Notes: generated by a model not told the origin, from the letters alone. Shown: positions 1 to 11,469, counted from the first letter of the stretch. The stretch: DNA of 64,000 nucleotides from Mikania micrantha (GCA_009363875.1 CM018687.1:18476963-18540962), one strand, 5' to 3'. Program-made: numbers and translations.

Positions 1-286
1 TGTACTAACCCAAATAACTTTGGGAAGATGAAGCCAAATCTTGGATTTTTTTAACATCATTGTAACACATTTAGAACAATATGTTCTTTTATAAGTTTGT
101 GTAAATTTATCACCGTTAAACAGATAACATCGTTGTAAGTTTTGGGCAAAAAACACTTACAGTACTGTAAGTCAAAAACTTACAACAATGTTATCTCTTA
201 AACGATGATGAATTTACACGAACTCATAAAGAACATAGTGTTCTAGACGTGTTACAATGATGTTCAAAAAAAAATTCAAGATTTAA
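1..286. mobile_element. Foldback MITE, left end outside window
   Basis: Imperfect palindrome: the stretch near 28-80 (containing aatcttgg and cattgtaacacattta) is matched in inverted form by 231-286 (gtgttacaatgatgttc, caagattt). No coding capacity. The same family occurs complete at 39695-40074, which shares the internal words about a TTACAAC-rich centre. The right limit is placed where the next element's inverted repeat begins; the left terminus is not in the window. Confidence 0.6.
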
Positions 287-1860
287 ATCCTGTGAAAACT
301 CGATCTTAAAGAGAAGACCCTTAAACCATATATCTACCGTTAGATCAGTCTTATCATTTTTTATTTAATATTAAATATAAGGGCAATTTGGTATTTTCCT
401 CACTCCTCATCAATATCTACCTCTCTCTTATTTCATTTCAAAGCTTCTACTCTCCCTCTCTCTCATCTTTCTAAACACACACAAGAAACACAAAGCAGGT
501 GACAGTGATGGTGGTTTACGTGTGATGGTGCTTGTGGTGAGGTGCATGTGGTGGTGGGCTTTAGGTGACAATGGTGGTGGTGGTGGGTTTCTAAGTTGGT
601 GGTGATAATGGTGGTACCGGTGGTTCTCTCTCTCTCTAATGATCATGGTGTTGGTAGGTTTTTCAAACGGTTTGGGTGGATGTGTGGGGTGGCAATATGG
701 CATCCGGCGACAGCAAGCGACGGTGGCGGCGGGTCTAGGCGACGAAGGTGGTGGTGGTGGCGCTGCTGGCGGTTTCAAGCGACGACGATGGTTCTAGAAG
801 GTTGTCGTGGTGATTGTTTCAAGAATGGTGGTCATGGTGGTGGCAATAGGCGGTGGTGGTGGCGTTTCAAGACGTGATGGCTTAAACACATGCTTGACCA
901 GGTGAACTAAGTGCTTAAAAACTTGTACATTTTTATTTGTACACATGTGTAGTTTTCTGATTTCATAGGTATTTCTTGACCAGGTGTACTTTATGCGGTA
1001 AAACTTGTGCATTTTTATTACTAAACATGTGTACTTTTTCATATCTTTATAATAGCGCTTGATCAGGTGTATTGTGTGTTGTAAAATTTGTACATTTTTA
1101 TTTATACACATGTGTAGTTTTTCAGGTCTTATATTTATTGCTCGACCTGGTGTACCTTGTGTAGAACTTGTACATTTTTATTTCTATACATATGTAGTTT
1201 TTTTAGATATTATAGTAGTGCTCGACCAGGTGTATTGTATGTTGTAAAACTTGTACATTTTTATTTATACACATGTGTACTTTTTGTTGTTTTGGTTAAT
1301 TTGATGTTGTATTTTGAATAGTAAAAGTTGTACCTTTTTATTGCTACACATGTGTAGGTTTTGTTGTTTTGATTAATTTGATGTTCTTTTATAAATTTAC
1401 ACATGTGCAATATTTTACTATGGTTGAGAATATGTAATATTGTGTTTGTGTAGTGAAATTTGTGTTTGATACACATGTGTGTATTTTTTGTTTTTCTTTA
1501 AAAAAATATGATTTTTATTTTATTTTGGGTAATCAAATATATAGAAAAAAATAAAGATACTAACGAAAAGAGAGAGAAGATAGAGATGAGAGAGGAGAGA
1601 AAGGCTGATAGAGAAAGAGAGAAAGATGAGAGAGAGTCTGACAAAGATGTTAGAGGAAAGATAGAGATAGTGGAAAAAAAAGTCACTTATACCCCTTAAA
1701 GGGTAAAAGATGTATTTTCTTTTGAAAACCTTAATAAAATAATCAACTATAATTGTGGACCACATACTTATTCTGTTTAATTAATTAAAAACTAAAATAA
1801 GTTTGATCTAACGGTCCACGTAGGGTTTAAAGGTTTCTCTTTATGATCGGGTTTATAAAG
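287..1860. mobile_element. Non-autonomous DNA transposon with ~60-bp terminal inverted repeats
   Basis: The left end (about 287-347: TCCTGTGAAAACTCGATC, then AAAGAGAAG, then ACCGTTAGATCAG) matches in inverted form the right end (about 1800-1860: GATCTAACGGT, AAAGGTTTCTCTTTATGATC, GGGTTTATAAAGTA). The same kind of terminus flanks the short MITE at 39030-39270, so the two probably share a transposase source. The interior holds a GGT-rich stretch (about 530-870), an 82-bp tandem array (894-1480) and a GAGA-rich purine tract (1560-1680). Open frames inside are low-complexity readings of these repeats and are not proposed as genes. No transposase is seen. Confidence 0.6.
894..1480. repeat. ~82-bp tandem array with a 12-bp palindrome in each unit
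   Basis: Units begin with TTGACCAGGTG or CTCGACCAGGTG near 894, 976, 1058, 1142 and 1222, a period of 80-83 bp, then decay to about 1480. Most units carry acttgtacatttttatt followed by the perfect palindrome TACACATGTGTA or a one-base variant of it. The array lies inside the 287-1860 transposon. Confidence 0.8.
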
Positions 1861-1863
1861 TAT

Positions 1864-1893
1864 TCACACACACACACATATACACACACACAC
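1864..1893. repeat. (CA)n microsatellite
   Basis: A nearly pure CA run with one TATA interruption, just outside the right inverted repeat of the 287-1860 element. The 1894-2070 stretch after it is AT-rich with no recognisable feature. Confidence 0.85.
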
Positions 1894-2184
1894 CATAACT
1901 CAAGGATCGGATCGAAGAGTATGAAAATTTAATATGAATAATATGAATATAATGAAATACTATAAACATAATTATACAAAATAAATCTATGAATGAAAAT
2001 GGCAAAAGCATAATTAAACAACAGAAAATTTTAAAAAATACCTTCTTTAATTTCTTGAATATTTGCATTACAAATGATTTCCATACAATCGGATGGAGCT
2101 GTTATAATTTGAGTAGTTAATAATACAAGTTTTGGTTGAGAAGGTTTTTCATACATATGGAGTTTTTTCTAAATTTTTTTTTGA

Positions 2185-2580
2185 ATAATTCTTATGTCTT
2201 CGAGAGTCTTCCTTTTATAGGAGGAAAGAATCCGAAGATGTCTTGAAAGTCTTGATAATTATTGAAGATTGTCGGTCTGAGTCAAAAGTTGTTTGTCCAT
2301 TACTTGAATTATTGATATGGTAGAATAGCATCTTGAAAATAATGGAGCATTGTTGGCCATCTTGAAAATTCTTTTGTCTTCATTTTGAATTATTGGTTTA
2401 CCTTTGTTGAAAATTTTGCCAAGTGGGGTCTTGGAGTAATTGATTCTTCTGCTTTTGTCTTCATCTTGAATTATTCGTTATATTTTTGAAAATTTCTTCA
2501 ACCGAATCTTGAGTAATTATTTTCGCCAGTGTCTTGAGTAATTGATTTATGTTTTGTTGAAATTTTTTTATTAATAAATA
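2185..2580 (-). promoter_or_regulatory. Pararetrovirus promoter-like region with TATA box
   Basis: On the minus strand the sequence near 2212-2226 reads CCTATAAAAGGAAGAC, a TATA box followed by GGAAG as in caulimovirid 35S-type promoters. Upstream of it (2240-2560) are recurrent AATTATTCAAGA and AATTACTCAAGA words at irregular spacing, resembling a repeated upstream element. Activity is not implied; the copy is old and surrounded by silenced elements. Confidence 0.4.
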
Positions 2581-2837
2581 CCTTTTTTACATTACGATAA
2601 CTTTTATATTTCTATATCATCATAGGGATCTTGAGCATCTTGTAAAAGATTGTCTTCAGCTATAGATATCTTTGATAGATATGGTGAATGTCTAATTTCA
2701 TTTATAATGCGTTGAATATCTTCTGGATTTGAGCATGATTGTAACCTTATAATATAATCTTCATCCTCATATTTATTTACATGTTGAATTATCGGAGATT
2801 TTATAGATCTCTCATGTTGATGTGTAATATTTCTATA

Positions 2838-3101
2838 TTACTCTTGAACTGCTGTAATATTTGCTTTATTGACTAAAAATTTGTTCCACCATTTACTTCT
2901 ATAATGTCTTATTAGAATAGGAGGAGATAAATCTTGTTCTTGATAATGGTAAGTCCATGAGGCACTCCATGGGATTCTAAATACACTCATGAATTGTAGA
3001 GTACACTCAAACATAGTAGTTTCTTCTTTCTTATTGGATAATTCCCATATATTTGAACCACTTAATAAACCATCTTGGATAATTGTTTGGATATTGATCA
3101 T
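2838..3101 (-). pseudogene. Pararetrovirus protein fragment (downstream of RT)
   Basis: Open stretch of about 88 codons. It contains PPILIRHYRSKWWNKF; a basic-plus-WW-KF motif of this kind is one I associate with caulimovirid polyproteins beyond the reverse transcriptase, though the domain has no name I can give safely. The surrounding frame is broken on both sides. Order on the minus strand (coat, zinc knuckle, protease, RT, RNase H, this fragment, promoter) fits a caulimovirid genome map. Confidence 0.4.
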
Positions 3102-4750
3102 TAGAATGAAAGAACCATGAATGATTGAAATTTCTTAATAGAAAAGTTTTATCCCATGCTTCTTGATAATCATAATAATTGTATTGAGGGTAATAATCGA
3201 AATTAGCAAGGTTTTTTGAACAAATGGTTTAGATCTCCATTATTCAGGAGTTATAACTGTGACAATCCGGCATTTCCGGATTAACACCGTTAACCAAAAG
3301 TTAACAGAAACAATAAGAAATCATACAAAAACAAACTACAAGGGCTAGAATTGAACAAAACAAGGGTAAAAACACTTAAATTATAAGGATTAAGAATGTA
3401 AGTAGATGAAATACACAATTTTGACTTTAAATAGTCAAAAATTTTTTAAAAATCAAACTTAAATTCGAAATTACATTAAAAATAAGTAATTAATAGAATT
3501 AAACTAGTATTAATCATCACATTATTGATGATTAACCGTTAGAACACATTATTGTCCCATTAACATTCGAATTAAACGTAATTAAGAACATAAATGTTGA
3601 AACCGTCACATAGGATTATAAGATCCTCGCAATTCGATCAAAAATCGCGAAATTGAACACATAAACACCTAAATCGGCACCCTCAGTAACTTCTGAATCC
3701 ATCAATTTGATTCCAGAGGCTTGGGATTGAAGAATTAGATCAAGGGACGGCCGAACTACACCTCTAAGTCGAGCTCCTTCAATCCAACACCAAACCAGGT
3801 AAAAATTGACACACACGCACCCTAACATGGCCGACTAAGGGAAGCCCTAACATTAATTCATCAAACAACACCGAATTTCATGAGTTCGATCATTAGGGTT
3901 CTTTAACAAGAATGTTTTGTGGGGTTTTTTACTCAAACGAGCTTTATAATCAAATTGAATTATTTAGAAAGCTTCTAAAACATCCGACTAAGCAAATCTC
4001 TATGCCAATTTCTTGCAACAACATCGATTTACTGAAGTTTTAATTCTAGGGTTCATACTAGATAACGGTTTGGGGGTTTCGATCAAAAGAAGTTTAAAAA
4101 TCAAATTAAATGGCACCTATAGTTTCAGAAGGTTCCGATTAAAGTTAAACCTATGCTAATTTCAAGTTCTAATAACGAATTAGTCGAATTCGATTTCTAG
4201 GGTTCTTGATGAAAAACATTTTAGGGGTTTCAAATCAATTGAACTTGTTGTTTAAATCAAACTTTACAGAAAGGTTCATGATAGTATTTTTAATGAAAAC
4301 CCTAACTTAATCATGTCAGACAACTACGAATTTTATGAAATTGATATCTAGGGTTTTTCGGTTAACACCATTTGGGGTCTTTGATCTAAACGATCATTAA
4401 AATCGAATTAATTTACACTAAGAGGGTCGAAAATTCATGTTTAAAGAAAACCCTATCTTTTTGTAGGTTAATATAAACGAATTTAACAAGTTTGCATCTT
4501 GAGTTTAGAAACCCACGTTCAAAACCGATTATGACACAACTGAGTGTTCTAAATTGATGATTTGATCGAATTAAAACTATGGTGGGACTCGTTTTGATGA
4601 TTGGAATAAAACCCCTATGGTTTTGGGGTCGATCAGATTCGAATCGTGGGCCAATCAGACTTACATGGATTCAGTTATGGTTAAACAAAGGGGAACTGTT
4701 ATTTCAAAACTTACAAGAATTCATTTCTGAATTCTACTACAAATGCTTAG

Positions 4751-4816
4751 TCGGGGCAGATGGTAGAATGGATGTGTTGTCTCCGGGAGGTCACAGGCTC
4801 GAACCTGTGCCTCACT
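4751..4816 (+). other. tRNA-like segment (SINE head or tRNA relic)
   Basis: Contains an A-box-like TGGTAGAATGG and, about 35 bp on, a B-box-like GGCTCGAACC inside the stem CACAGG/CCTGTG. The T loop is one base short of canonical and no good acceptor stem closes it, so it is not called as a functional tRNA. Confidence 0.35.
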
Positions 4817-5667
4817 GGTTTTTGAGATTTAAACTAATTTTTATATTTTGTTCATAATTTTCTTGTTCTAACTCCGATTTAACTCGTTCAAATTTCATTG
4901 GAGCCGAAATGGAATTACGAACATGATGAAATAATAAAATTCACATTTTAAACCCAAAAACACAAACGTGTATAATTACGCGTATTTAAACATAATCGTA
5001 TATGTTCATACGATTTGAACAAACAAATTAAAAGTCATGCATACTTTTGTATGTGCATTTCTAACACTCAACATACGTGTGTTGACACGTATGTGATTTC
5101 AAACACAAAACGACATCCCGAATAACACAACGATTATTGTTGAAACACAGATTTCTCGTAGAAGACAGTTTACGCGATTTCACGTGTGTTTGATCATTCT
5201 ACTCACATTCACAACTGCGTACACGGCCCCGTTTTACTTTACTGTTTTGGGGGAGAAAACATGTGCAAACAAACTCTTTTGGATACATATCACTTGCATG
5301 AGTTAGCTGTTTACTATAAGTGCGAACATAACACTAAAAGTCCTTACATTTTGAACCGATTAGTTTGCCGTAGTGCAAAGCGTGGTAGTTGAAGATAGAT
5401 CTATTGGGTTTGACAAACCTCACTTGGTAGATGGGATCTACACAGGTGTTTAACTAACCAATTCAACATTACTATTGTTTGTGTTAGACAATAGTGGAAA
5501 GGCAAAACATGCAATAGCATGCAACAGTCAGCTTCGGTGTCAATCATTTATGTAAATAGTACAAATGACTAGCTATCATGACTATGCAATGTGTGATTAT
5601 GTTATCTGCAAACATTTACATTTCAAACTGTTGTTCAAACAATTGTGATAATACAAACCTATGTATG

Positions 5668-5707
5668 CACCAACTTTGTGTTGACTTGATTTGCATGTTT
5701 TCTCAGG
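5668..5707 (+). other. Conserved LTR stem-loop, copy 1
   Basis: CACCAAC, loop, GTTGACTT, then about 12 nt later TTTTCTCAGG. The stem is CAAC/GTTG with loop TTTGT. It sits about 300 bp from the 3' end of the LTR, as in the other five copies. Confidence 0.6.
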
Positions 5708-6529
5708 ACGCTAAGGTACAAGAACAGACGAGCATGGACTAGGAGATCGAGTCTCATGCATATTTTACATTACAGTTGATTTGAATTTGAACATTTGAGA
5801 CTTTATCATTGTAATTTACATTTTGCAAACTTTGAATTGTTTTACTTTTTACAACCCCTTCCGCAATGTTTTAAAACTCTGAATTTTCAATTAAGACCAG
5901 AGTTATGTTTGAAAATCATATAGAGGTCTTTTGCTGTGTCTAATGACTGAGATCCTGGTTTGTCACGCCCTAAACGGTATGATTCCGTTAGTTGAAATTT
6001 GGGGGTGTGACAATAACTCTTCTAAATTTTACCTTAGAATAATCGATTTTTGATGGATCTTGAGAATTCAAGATATGTTGAATATCTATTGATCCTGTGT
6101 CTATTAGTATAACTTGATAATACTTTCTGGTTTTTTTTATCATTGTCATAAAAATGGCAATTTCTTGGATACAAGTAGTCTAAAAGACTGAGAAAGTTTT
6201 GAGAAACATTTTCTACTTCTAAAGGTTCCAGAATTTTTATAATTTTATAATCTGGGTTAATTGAATATGTAATAGGTTCAGGTTTGTTTGGTATAGATTT
6301 GATTGGCTTTGAAGAATTTGGATGAATTATAGAATTAGGTAATACCCTTGTTTAGGTGATAGAAGAATAAGGAGGTCTAGGTCTTAGGGCCAGAGATAAT
6401 GGAGCAAATATGTTGATAATTGATAATGGTGATGGTGAGGTTTGGGATGAACTTGAAAATTTAGAAGACTTTGATAATTTTTGATTTGTTAAAATAATCT
6501 TTTGGGCTCTGAACTCATGCTTCCTGTAA

Positions 6530-7133
6530 AATTCTCTTGATTAAAAGTTAGGTAAAGAATTGTTTTCACCTTTTATAAATTCAATTTGAAAATCAAAATT
6601 GCTTAATTTTGCTTGCCATTTGCAAAAATTTGTTTAGAAACTAATTTTTTATATATTTTTCTAAAATTTAATTTGTAGATAAACAATCAATTCTTAATAA
6701 AAAAGGTTTCATATATAGATCACCTTCAAATTTCTTTTACGCCCCATTTGCGGTGCACGCATATAATGTATATATGTGTGGGCCCTTAAGGGGCAAAAAT
6801 AAAAGTGCACTAATTTTAACGTTATTTTAGTTATTTGTGAAAATAACGTTAAAATAATTGGGATGATCAAGTTCAAACGATAACTTTGAGCTTGGGACTC
6901 TTTTAGAGCAGCCTCTCTATCCCAATTGAGATAGGGGTAAGGTTTGTATCTATCCTTCCCCTCAAGATTCTACTGAAAAGTGGGAATATACTGGGTAAAG
7001 TTGTTGTAGTAGAATAATTCTTTTGGGTTTCATTCCAAGAACCCGAATAATATCTAACTAATTGTTCTTTGTCATTGTTTAATTTTTGTTTTAAAATCCC
7101 TCTAAATCCTAAATCACTTGCATCAGTTTCCAC
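6530..7133 (-). pseudogene. Pararetrovirus RNase H, split by a SINE
   Basis: The N-terminal part (7011-7133) reads METDASDLGFRGIL and then YYSGSWNETQKNYS, a standard RNase H opening with the first catalytic Asp in TDAS. The C-terminal part (about 6530-6735) includes SKQIFAKWQAKLSNFDFQIE, the end of the domain. The plus-strand SINE at 6742-7010 sits between them and replaces the expected continuation after NYST. A stop occurs near the end of the C-terminal part. Confidence 0.75.
6742..7010 (+). mobile_element. SINE-like repeat, family S, copy 1 (inside RNase H)
   Basis: Starts near GCGGTGCACGCATATAATG and ends in a TTG-rich tail (gttgttgtagtag). The 3' part (ggggtaaggtttgtatc ... actgaaaagtggg ... 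ctgggtaa) resembles the tail shared by plant TS-type SINEs and their LINE partners. Other copies occur near 32324, 38570, 41950 and 43125. It carries a perfect 15-bp inverted repeat at 6814-6854. Confidence 0.6.
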
Positions 7134-7289
7134 TATTAACTTAGCTTTAGGATGTGGAATATTTAAGCAGGGTAATTGCTTTATTTTACTTTTAATATGT
7201 TTTATAATTCAGTGTGTTCTTGAGTCCATGGTTCAAGATTCTTTTTTAATCTATTATATAACGATTACATATTATTCCTAAATCTGTAA

Positions 7290-7960
7290 AGAATTCATGT
7301 ATATAATTTAAGTATCCTAAAAATCTTTGTAATTGTTTTTTATCTTTTATTTCATATAGGAATTTACTTGAAAATTCTAGACTCCTATTAATGGGTATAA
7401 TAGTTCCTTGATTAATATTATGACCTAAAAATCTTATTTATGTTTTAAATAAATTCATTTTAGTAGGGGAGGCTACTAATCCATTTTTATAAATTATATA
7501 ATAAAATATATTTAAATGTTTAAAATGTTGATCTAGAGAGCTAGAATGTATTAATACATCATCAATGTAGACTATTGAAACATTTCCGATAGGAATAACT
7601 ATATCATTCATAATATTCTGAAATTCAGAAGGTGCATTTTTTAAACCAAATGACATTACATTCCATTCGTAATGTCCAAATGGGACATTAAAGCTTGTTT
7701 TATATTTATCTTTTTCAGCAATTTGTATTGGCCAAAATCCAGATTTCATATCTAGTTTTGAAAGTACTTTGGCTTCATATATCCTTTTTAATAAATCTCT
7801 TTTATTAGGAATATGATATCTTATCCATTCTAGGACCTTGTTTAATGGTTTGTAATTTATTACTAATCTAGGTGATCATCTTTCTATTTCAGCATTGTTA
7901 TTAACATAAACTGAACATGACCATGGAGATTTAGAAGGGCTTACTAATTTTTTATTTAAT
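7290..7960 (-). pseudogene. Pararetrovirus reverse transcriptase
   Basis: The open part at 7438-7749 has KSGFWPIQIAEKDKYKT, FGHYEWNVMSFGLKNAPSEF and the catalytic box VYIDDVLIHS (YIDD). The FGLKNAPSEFQ word is typical of Caulimoviridae rather than gypsy elements, which have FGLTNAPA. Downstream (about 7290-7330) is the RFLGYLNYIHEF connection-type motif; upstream (7750-7960) the frame continues with stops. The domain would copy terminally redundant RNA into DNA in a live virus; this copy is inactive. Confidence 0.85.
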
Positions 7961-8299
7961 AGTTATTTTATTTCTTTCTTACAATGTTCTTCTAATTCTT
8001 GATTCATATGAATTGATTTAGATTTTGTAGGTATTTCTTTTTCATTAAAAATTTTTATATAGGGCAAAGTCACAATATGTTGTTTTCTTTGCCAGAAAGC
8101 ATTAGGTATATAAGAACATACATTTTTTATAAATTTATTCTCAAACATTTTTTATTTTTGTTATAATATTTGTATCATTTAATTGATTTTTTATTCTTTC
8201 ATTTTTTATTTCATTAATTAAAAATTCTTTTTGTTTTTCTTTTATACCTATGATATTTATTTGCTTAGTTAATGTTGGTTGAGTAAATTTAAAAATAAT

Positions 8300-8590
8300 T
8301 TATTTATTTAAAATTTTTACACTAATTCCTTTGCTATTGATAGTAAATGGATGTAATTGTGTAATAAATGGTGTTCCTAAACTTATTTGCGATGTTAAGT
8401 TTTTTACTAATATTAACTGAGTTTTATAGCAGTAATTTTCTTTACATATATATACATTTGATAACTTATAATTTATTATAAGTCTTGATCCACTATTAGT
8501 TGATAATCTATAAGAAGTTTTTTCATAATATTTAGTAGGTATTATTCCTTCTTGAATACAATTCATATCAGCCCCACTATCTATTAAGGC
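8300..8590 (-). pseudogene. Pararetrovirus aspartic protease
   Basis: Read on the minus strand, the region opens with LIDSGADMNCIQEG, in which DSGA is the catalytic flap motif of a retroviral-type protease, and continues about 80 residues to SLGTPFITQLHPF. The second part matches the ILG-type end of these proteases in position. Its place between the zinc knuckle and RT is the standard caulimovirid order. Confidence 0.75.
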
Positions 8591-8790
8591 TCTTAATATA
8601 ATTCAAAATTCATTATTAACTGTTATATTTAATTTGGTATACCATTTTCGATAATTTAATTCTTTCAAGATATTAATTTCACTGGTTCCTTCTTCACCAT
8701 TATTCACTTCTTTACTTATTATTATTTCTTTTCCTTTTTCTATATTTTTAATTTGCATCTTAATTATATTAATATCTTGTTTTATAATTT

Positions 8791-9250
8791 TTAATTCTTC
8801 TTGTAATTCTTGATTAGTTGTTGGTCTTTCATTTTATTAAATTTTTGAAAAATATCTTCTAAATTATATATTTTTGTAGTTTCTTTACCTTTTATTAATG
8901 TATCATTATAATTTTCTTTTAATTTTTCTAAATATAATTGTTTTAGTTTTATATCATCAATTTCTTCTAATAATTTTAATAACAGCCTAGTTTCATCATT
9001 TATCATATTTATAGTACCAGCATTATTTATATTGCATATACAAGGACTAGTACATCCACATTCTTCTTCTTGAGAATTTTTATCACTACTAGTTATATAA
9101 TTTAAATCATTATATCTTTTTCACTAGTATTAGTTTCTAATATTTTATTAATTTGTTCTTTTAATTCTTCAGAGATGTTTAATTCATTGATTTTCCTTTT
9201 TGTATAACAATTTTTTGATGTGTGACCCTTTTTTCCATAAGTGGTACAAA
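8791..9250 (-). pseudogene. Pararetrovirus coat/nucleocapsid C-terminus with broken zinc knuckle
   Basis: Near 9205-9247 the minus strand encodes CTTYGKKGHTSKNC, a CCHC knuckle in which the second Cys has become Tyr (TGT to TAT). Downstream (8791-9006) is a Lys/Glu-rich segment with predicted coiled-coil character leading to the protease. The frame is interrupted between them. Confidence 0.6.
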
Positions 9251-9643
9251 TAATTATATTTTGTTTTTTTTACCTTTCTTATAAAACTTTTGCTTATCTT
9301 CTTCTTTTTCTTTCTTATTTTTATTATAATTTCTTCTAAAAATCTTTTTTTTTATAAAATTATTTTTTCTCTTAAAATTTTCGGGTAATTTTATATTTTC
9401 AAAACCATATTGTTGACAAAAGTTTCCTAATTCATTTCTTCCATTTATTCAATCCTTTTTCATTTCTGTTTTAATTTAAATCATTACATATTTTTAATCC
9501 ATCTTGGTTTATATAATTTATAATTTGTTCATATGTTAAGTCTTTATATGGTATATTATTATGATGTTATTTTTTAATACTGTCTCTTATTTTTTATGCA
9601 AATAATTTTGGTAATCCTGCAATAAATCTTTCTTTCCAATTAG

Positions 9644-11392
9644 TGTAACACCCACGTCACTTCATATCCCATCCGGACATTAAAATCATTATTTAAGAAA
9701 CTACATTTAGGTCCCAGCAAAAACATTCGTATTTCACACATCTGCAAACACACTACATGTTAAAAACAAGATTTAAGTATGTTTCCATAATTTACGAAAC
9801 ATTTATTACACAAAAGTTTCAAAACAGTCTTGTTGTTAAGATTAAACCACCATATGAGCCTCCACGTTCGATTCCGATCACCATCACCGCTCACTCGTCT
9901 CCTTTGTACCTGTAAACGCCACATTTGAATTCACCATTAGTTCGTTAAAACTAAGAAAGATTACCCCGCTATTTTCTCAAGTTTACTCCATAACATCATA
10001 TGGATACACTAATGGTTTTTCCAAATTTAATTTGGTTATATTATTCAATCGCATACACTCGATTTACTAACAGATCGTTTCCCGTAAATCTCCCATTCAT
10101 GCAAAATCATATAATTTAACACAACACCTATGTGCACACAAAACTCCAGTTGTGCATCATATTTCCCAAAAGCCAAACTAAACAATTTGACTCTTGAAAT
10201 TAAATGTCTACACTCTTGTAAATCATCTTTTGTTCACACACCTTGTGAATCTATTACATTATATTTGCAAGTATTATGTTCACACATCTTGTGAATCGAA
10301 GCATGCATATTACCAATTTAATTACACTCTTGTAGATCATAACCTCCGAAATATCATGGTTGTTTACACTCTTGTAAATCAACTCAATCATTATTACTAG
10401 TTGAATGTTCACACCCCTTGTAAATCATTCAACTACAATAACCGCACTAAACATAACCATTTAACCTTCTGTTTGAAATGTTTATATAAAGATTTGCATG
10501 AATATATATACACACATACTATACATATCCGACCCGTTTGAATTTCTTTAACATATTTATTATACTGTATATAATTTTCCATACTTATCACCGTTCACCG
10601 AACCTTGAAGTTTCAATATTTCTAGGATAATTATATTCTAAATTTTATACTAATTTGATCAAATTAACCCATTTGACCCATTTAGGTTAAACTCATATTA
10701 ATATCATTATATGAGTTTTAGGACAACTACAACATCTCAATTTCATTTCTATACATATTTTTAGACTTAGACAACAACAAAAATCATATTTTCTTAATCG
10801 CCCCAAATGAGTCATTTTCCTCATCTCACTCTTATGAATCCTAACTTGGGTTCCTTTGCAACCATCATGATCCATACCATAAGAAATGTCTGAAACATAC
10901 CAAAACAACTATACATGAATTTAAGATCCCACAACTATTTCAAAACTCAACCCAAATTTCATGTTTCTAGAAACCTAGTTCATAACCCCATCAAATCCTT
11001 TAATAGTGATTCAAATATGAGAAAACATGATTATCTCGAGTGGTTCACAACCTAGACTCATGATTGAAACTAGATGTTTACGGATCGTTGGTCGGATTTT
11101 CCTCCTCTTCTTTTTCTTTTTCTTTTTCTTCTTCTCCTTTATTTTTTTCTTTCTTTTCTTCTGGATGTGGTTAAATGAAACCCCCCTTTGTTTTTATTTG
11201 TGTTTCTGCCGCCATTCCAAACAAATATCTTTGTTATTTGATTTTTTTTTTGTTGTCGGATATTACCTCCACGTAAACATACACACATATATATGTTGAT
11301 TTTATTATTTTTTTTTCAATTATTGCCCACCACACATTGCACACACACACACATAGATATTTATATAAATATATATGTATTAGGATGTTACA
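9644..11392 (-). repeat. Element A 3' LTR
   Basis: Colinear with 23010-24900 apart from small differences and two larger indels. It lacks about 200 bp present in the right LTR (between two CCATTTA words there) and has about 55 bp near 10830-10900 that the right LTR lacks. Contains short repeated words around CACTCTTGTAAATCA (10190-10430). Confidence 0.85.
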
Positions 11393-11435
11393 AATCTACC
11401 CTCCTTATTTATATTTTTGTCCTCGAAACCGCTAC
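11393..11435 (-). other. Element A polypurine tract
   Basis: The minus strand reads GTTTCGAGGAC, an A/T stretch, then AAGGAGGGTAGATT directly before TGTAACATCC of the LTR. This is the usual end of a chromovirus-type gypsy element. The sequence to its right switches abruptly to element B on the other strand. Confidence 0.6.
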
Positions 11436-11469
11436 ATTAAGCAAAAAGGTAAGGGTAGAAGAAATCTCA

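Larger units (their letters stand above)
2071..3257 (-). pseudogene. Endogenous pararetrovirus, segment 4 (3' coding end and intergenic region)
   Basis: Most downstream part of a caulimovirid-like provirus read on the minus strand. It holds the end of the coding region (about 2580-3240) and then a non-coding, promoter-like part (about 2185-2580). It is cut from segment 3 by the solo LTR at 3258-6012, whose ATAAC duplication is found on both sides. The left limit is approximate. Frames contain stops, so it is a relic. Assignment rests on continuity with the unmistakable RT and protease segments upstream. Confidence 0.6.
3258..6012 (+). mobile_element. Solo LTR of a Ty3/gypsy element, TSD ATAAC
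   Basis: Begins TGTGACAATCCGG and ends GGGGGTGTGACA, with a perfect 5-bp direct repeat ATAAC at 3253-3257 and 6013-6017. At 2755 bp with no gag, pol, primer-binding site or polypurine tract, it is best read as a solo LTR left by recombination between two LTRs. It lies inside the pararetrovirus and carries the conserved LTR stem-loop at 5668-5707 in plus orientation. Short frames within it are not considered genes. It also contains a tRNA-like segment near 4751. Confidence 0.85.
6013..9643 (-). pseudogene. Endogenous pararetrovirus, segment 3 (coat C-term, zinc knuckle, protease, RT, RNase H)
   Basis: The best-preserved part of the caulimovirid relic, minus strand, 5' to 3' from 9643 down to 6013. 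In order: end of a coat-protein-like domain (WKERFIAGLP near 9590-9640), a degenerate CCHC knuckle near 9205-9247, an aspartic protease near 8300-8590, reverse transcriptase near 7290-7960, and RNase H near 6530-7133 interrupted by a SINE. Stops and frameshifts occur throughout. No integrase is present, which separates it from gypsy elements. It is bounded by the solo LTR on the left and element A on the right. Confidence 0.8.

Noticed and set aside
428..877. Overlapping open frames on both strands, rich in Pro/His or Trp/Gly
   Set aside because: They are readings of a GGT/ACC-rich low-complexity stretch inside the 287-1860 transposon, with no domain and no coding signature.
4579..4857. Open frame of 92 codons in the solo LTR
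   Set aside because: Covers the tRNA-like segment; no similarity that I recognise and no conservation evidence.
11027..11299. Phe-rich open frame (and its twin near 24558)
   Set aside because: A CTTTTT-rich tract in the element A LTR; present in both LTRs and broken differently in each.
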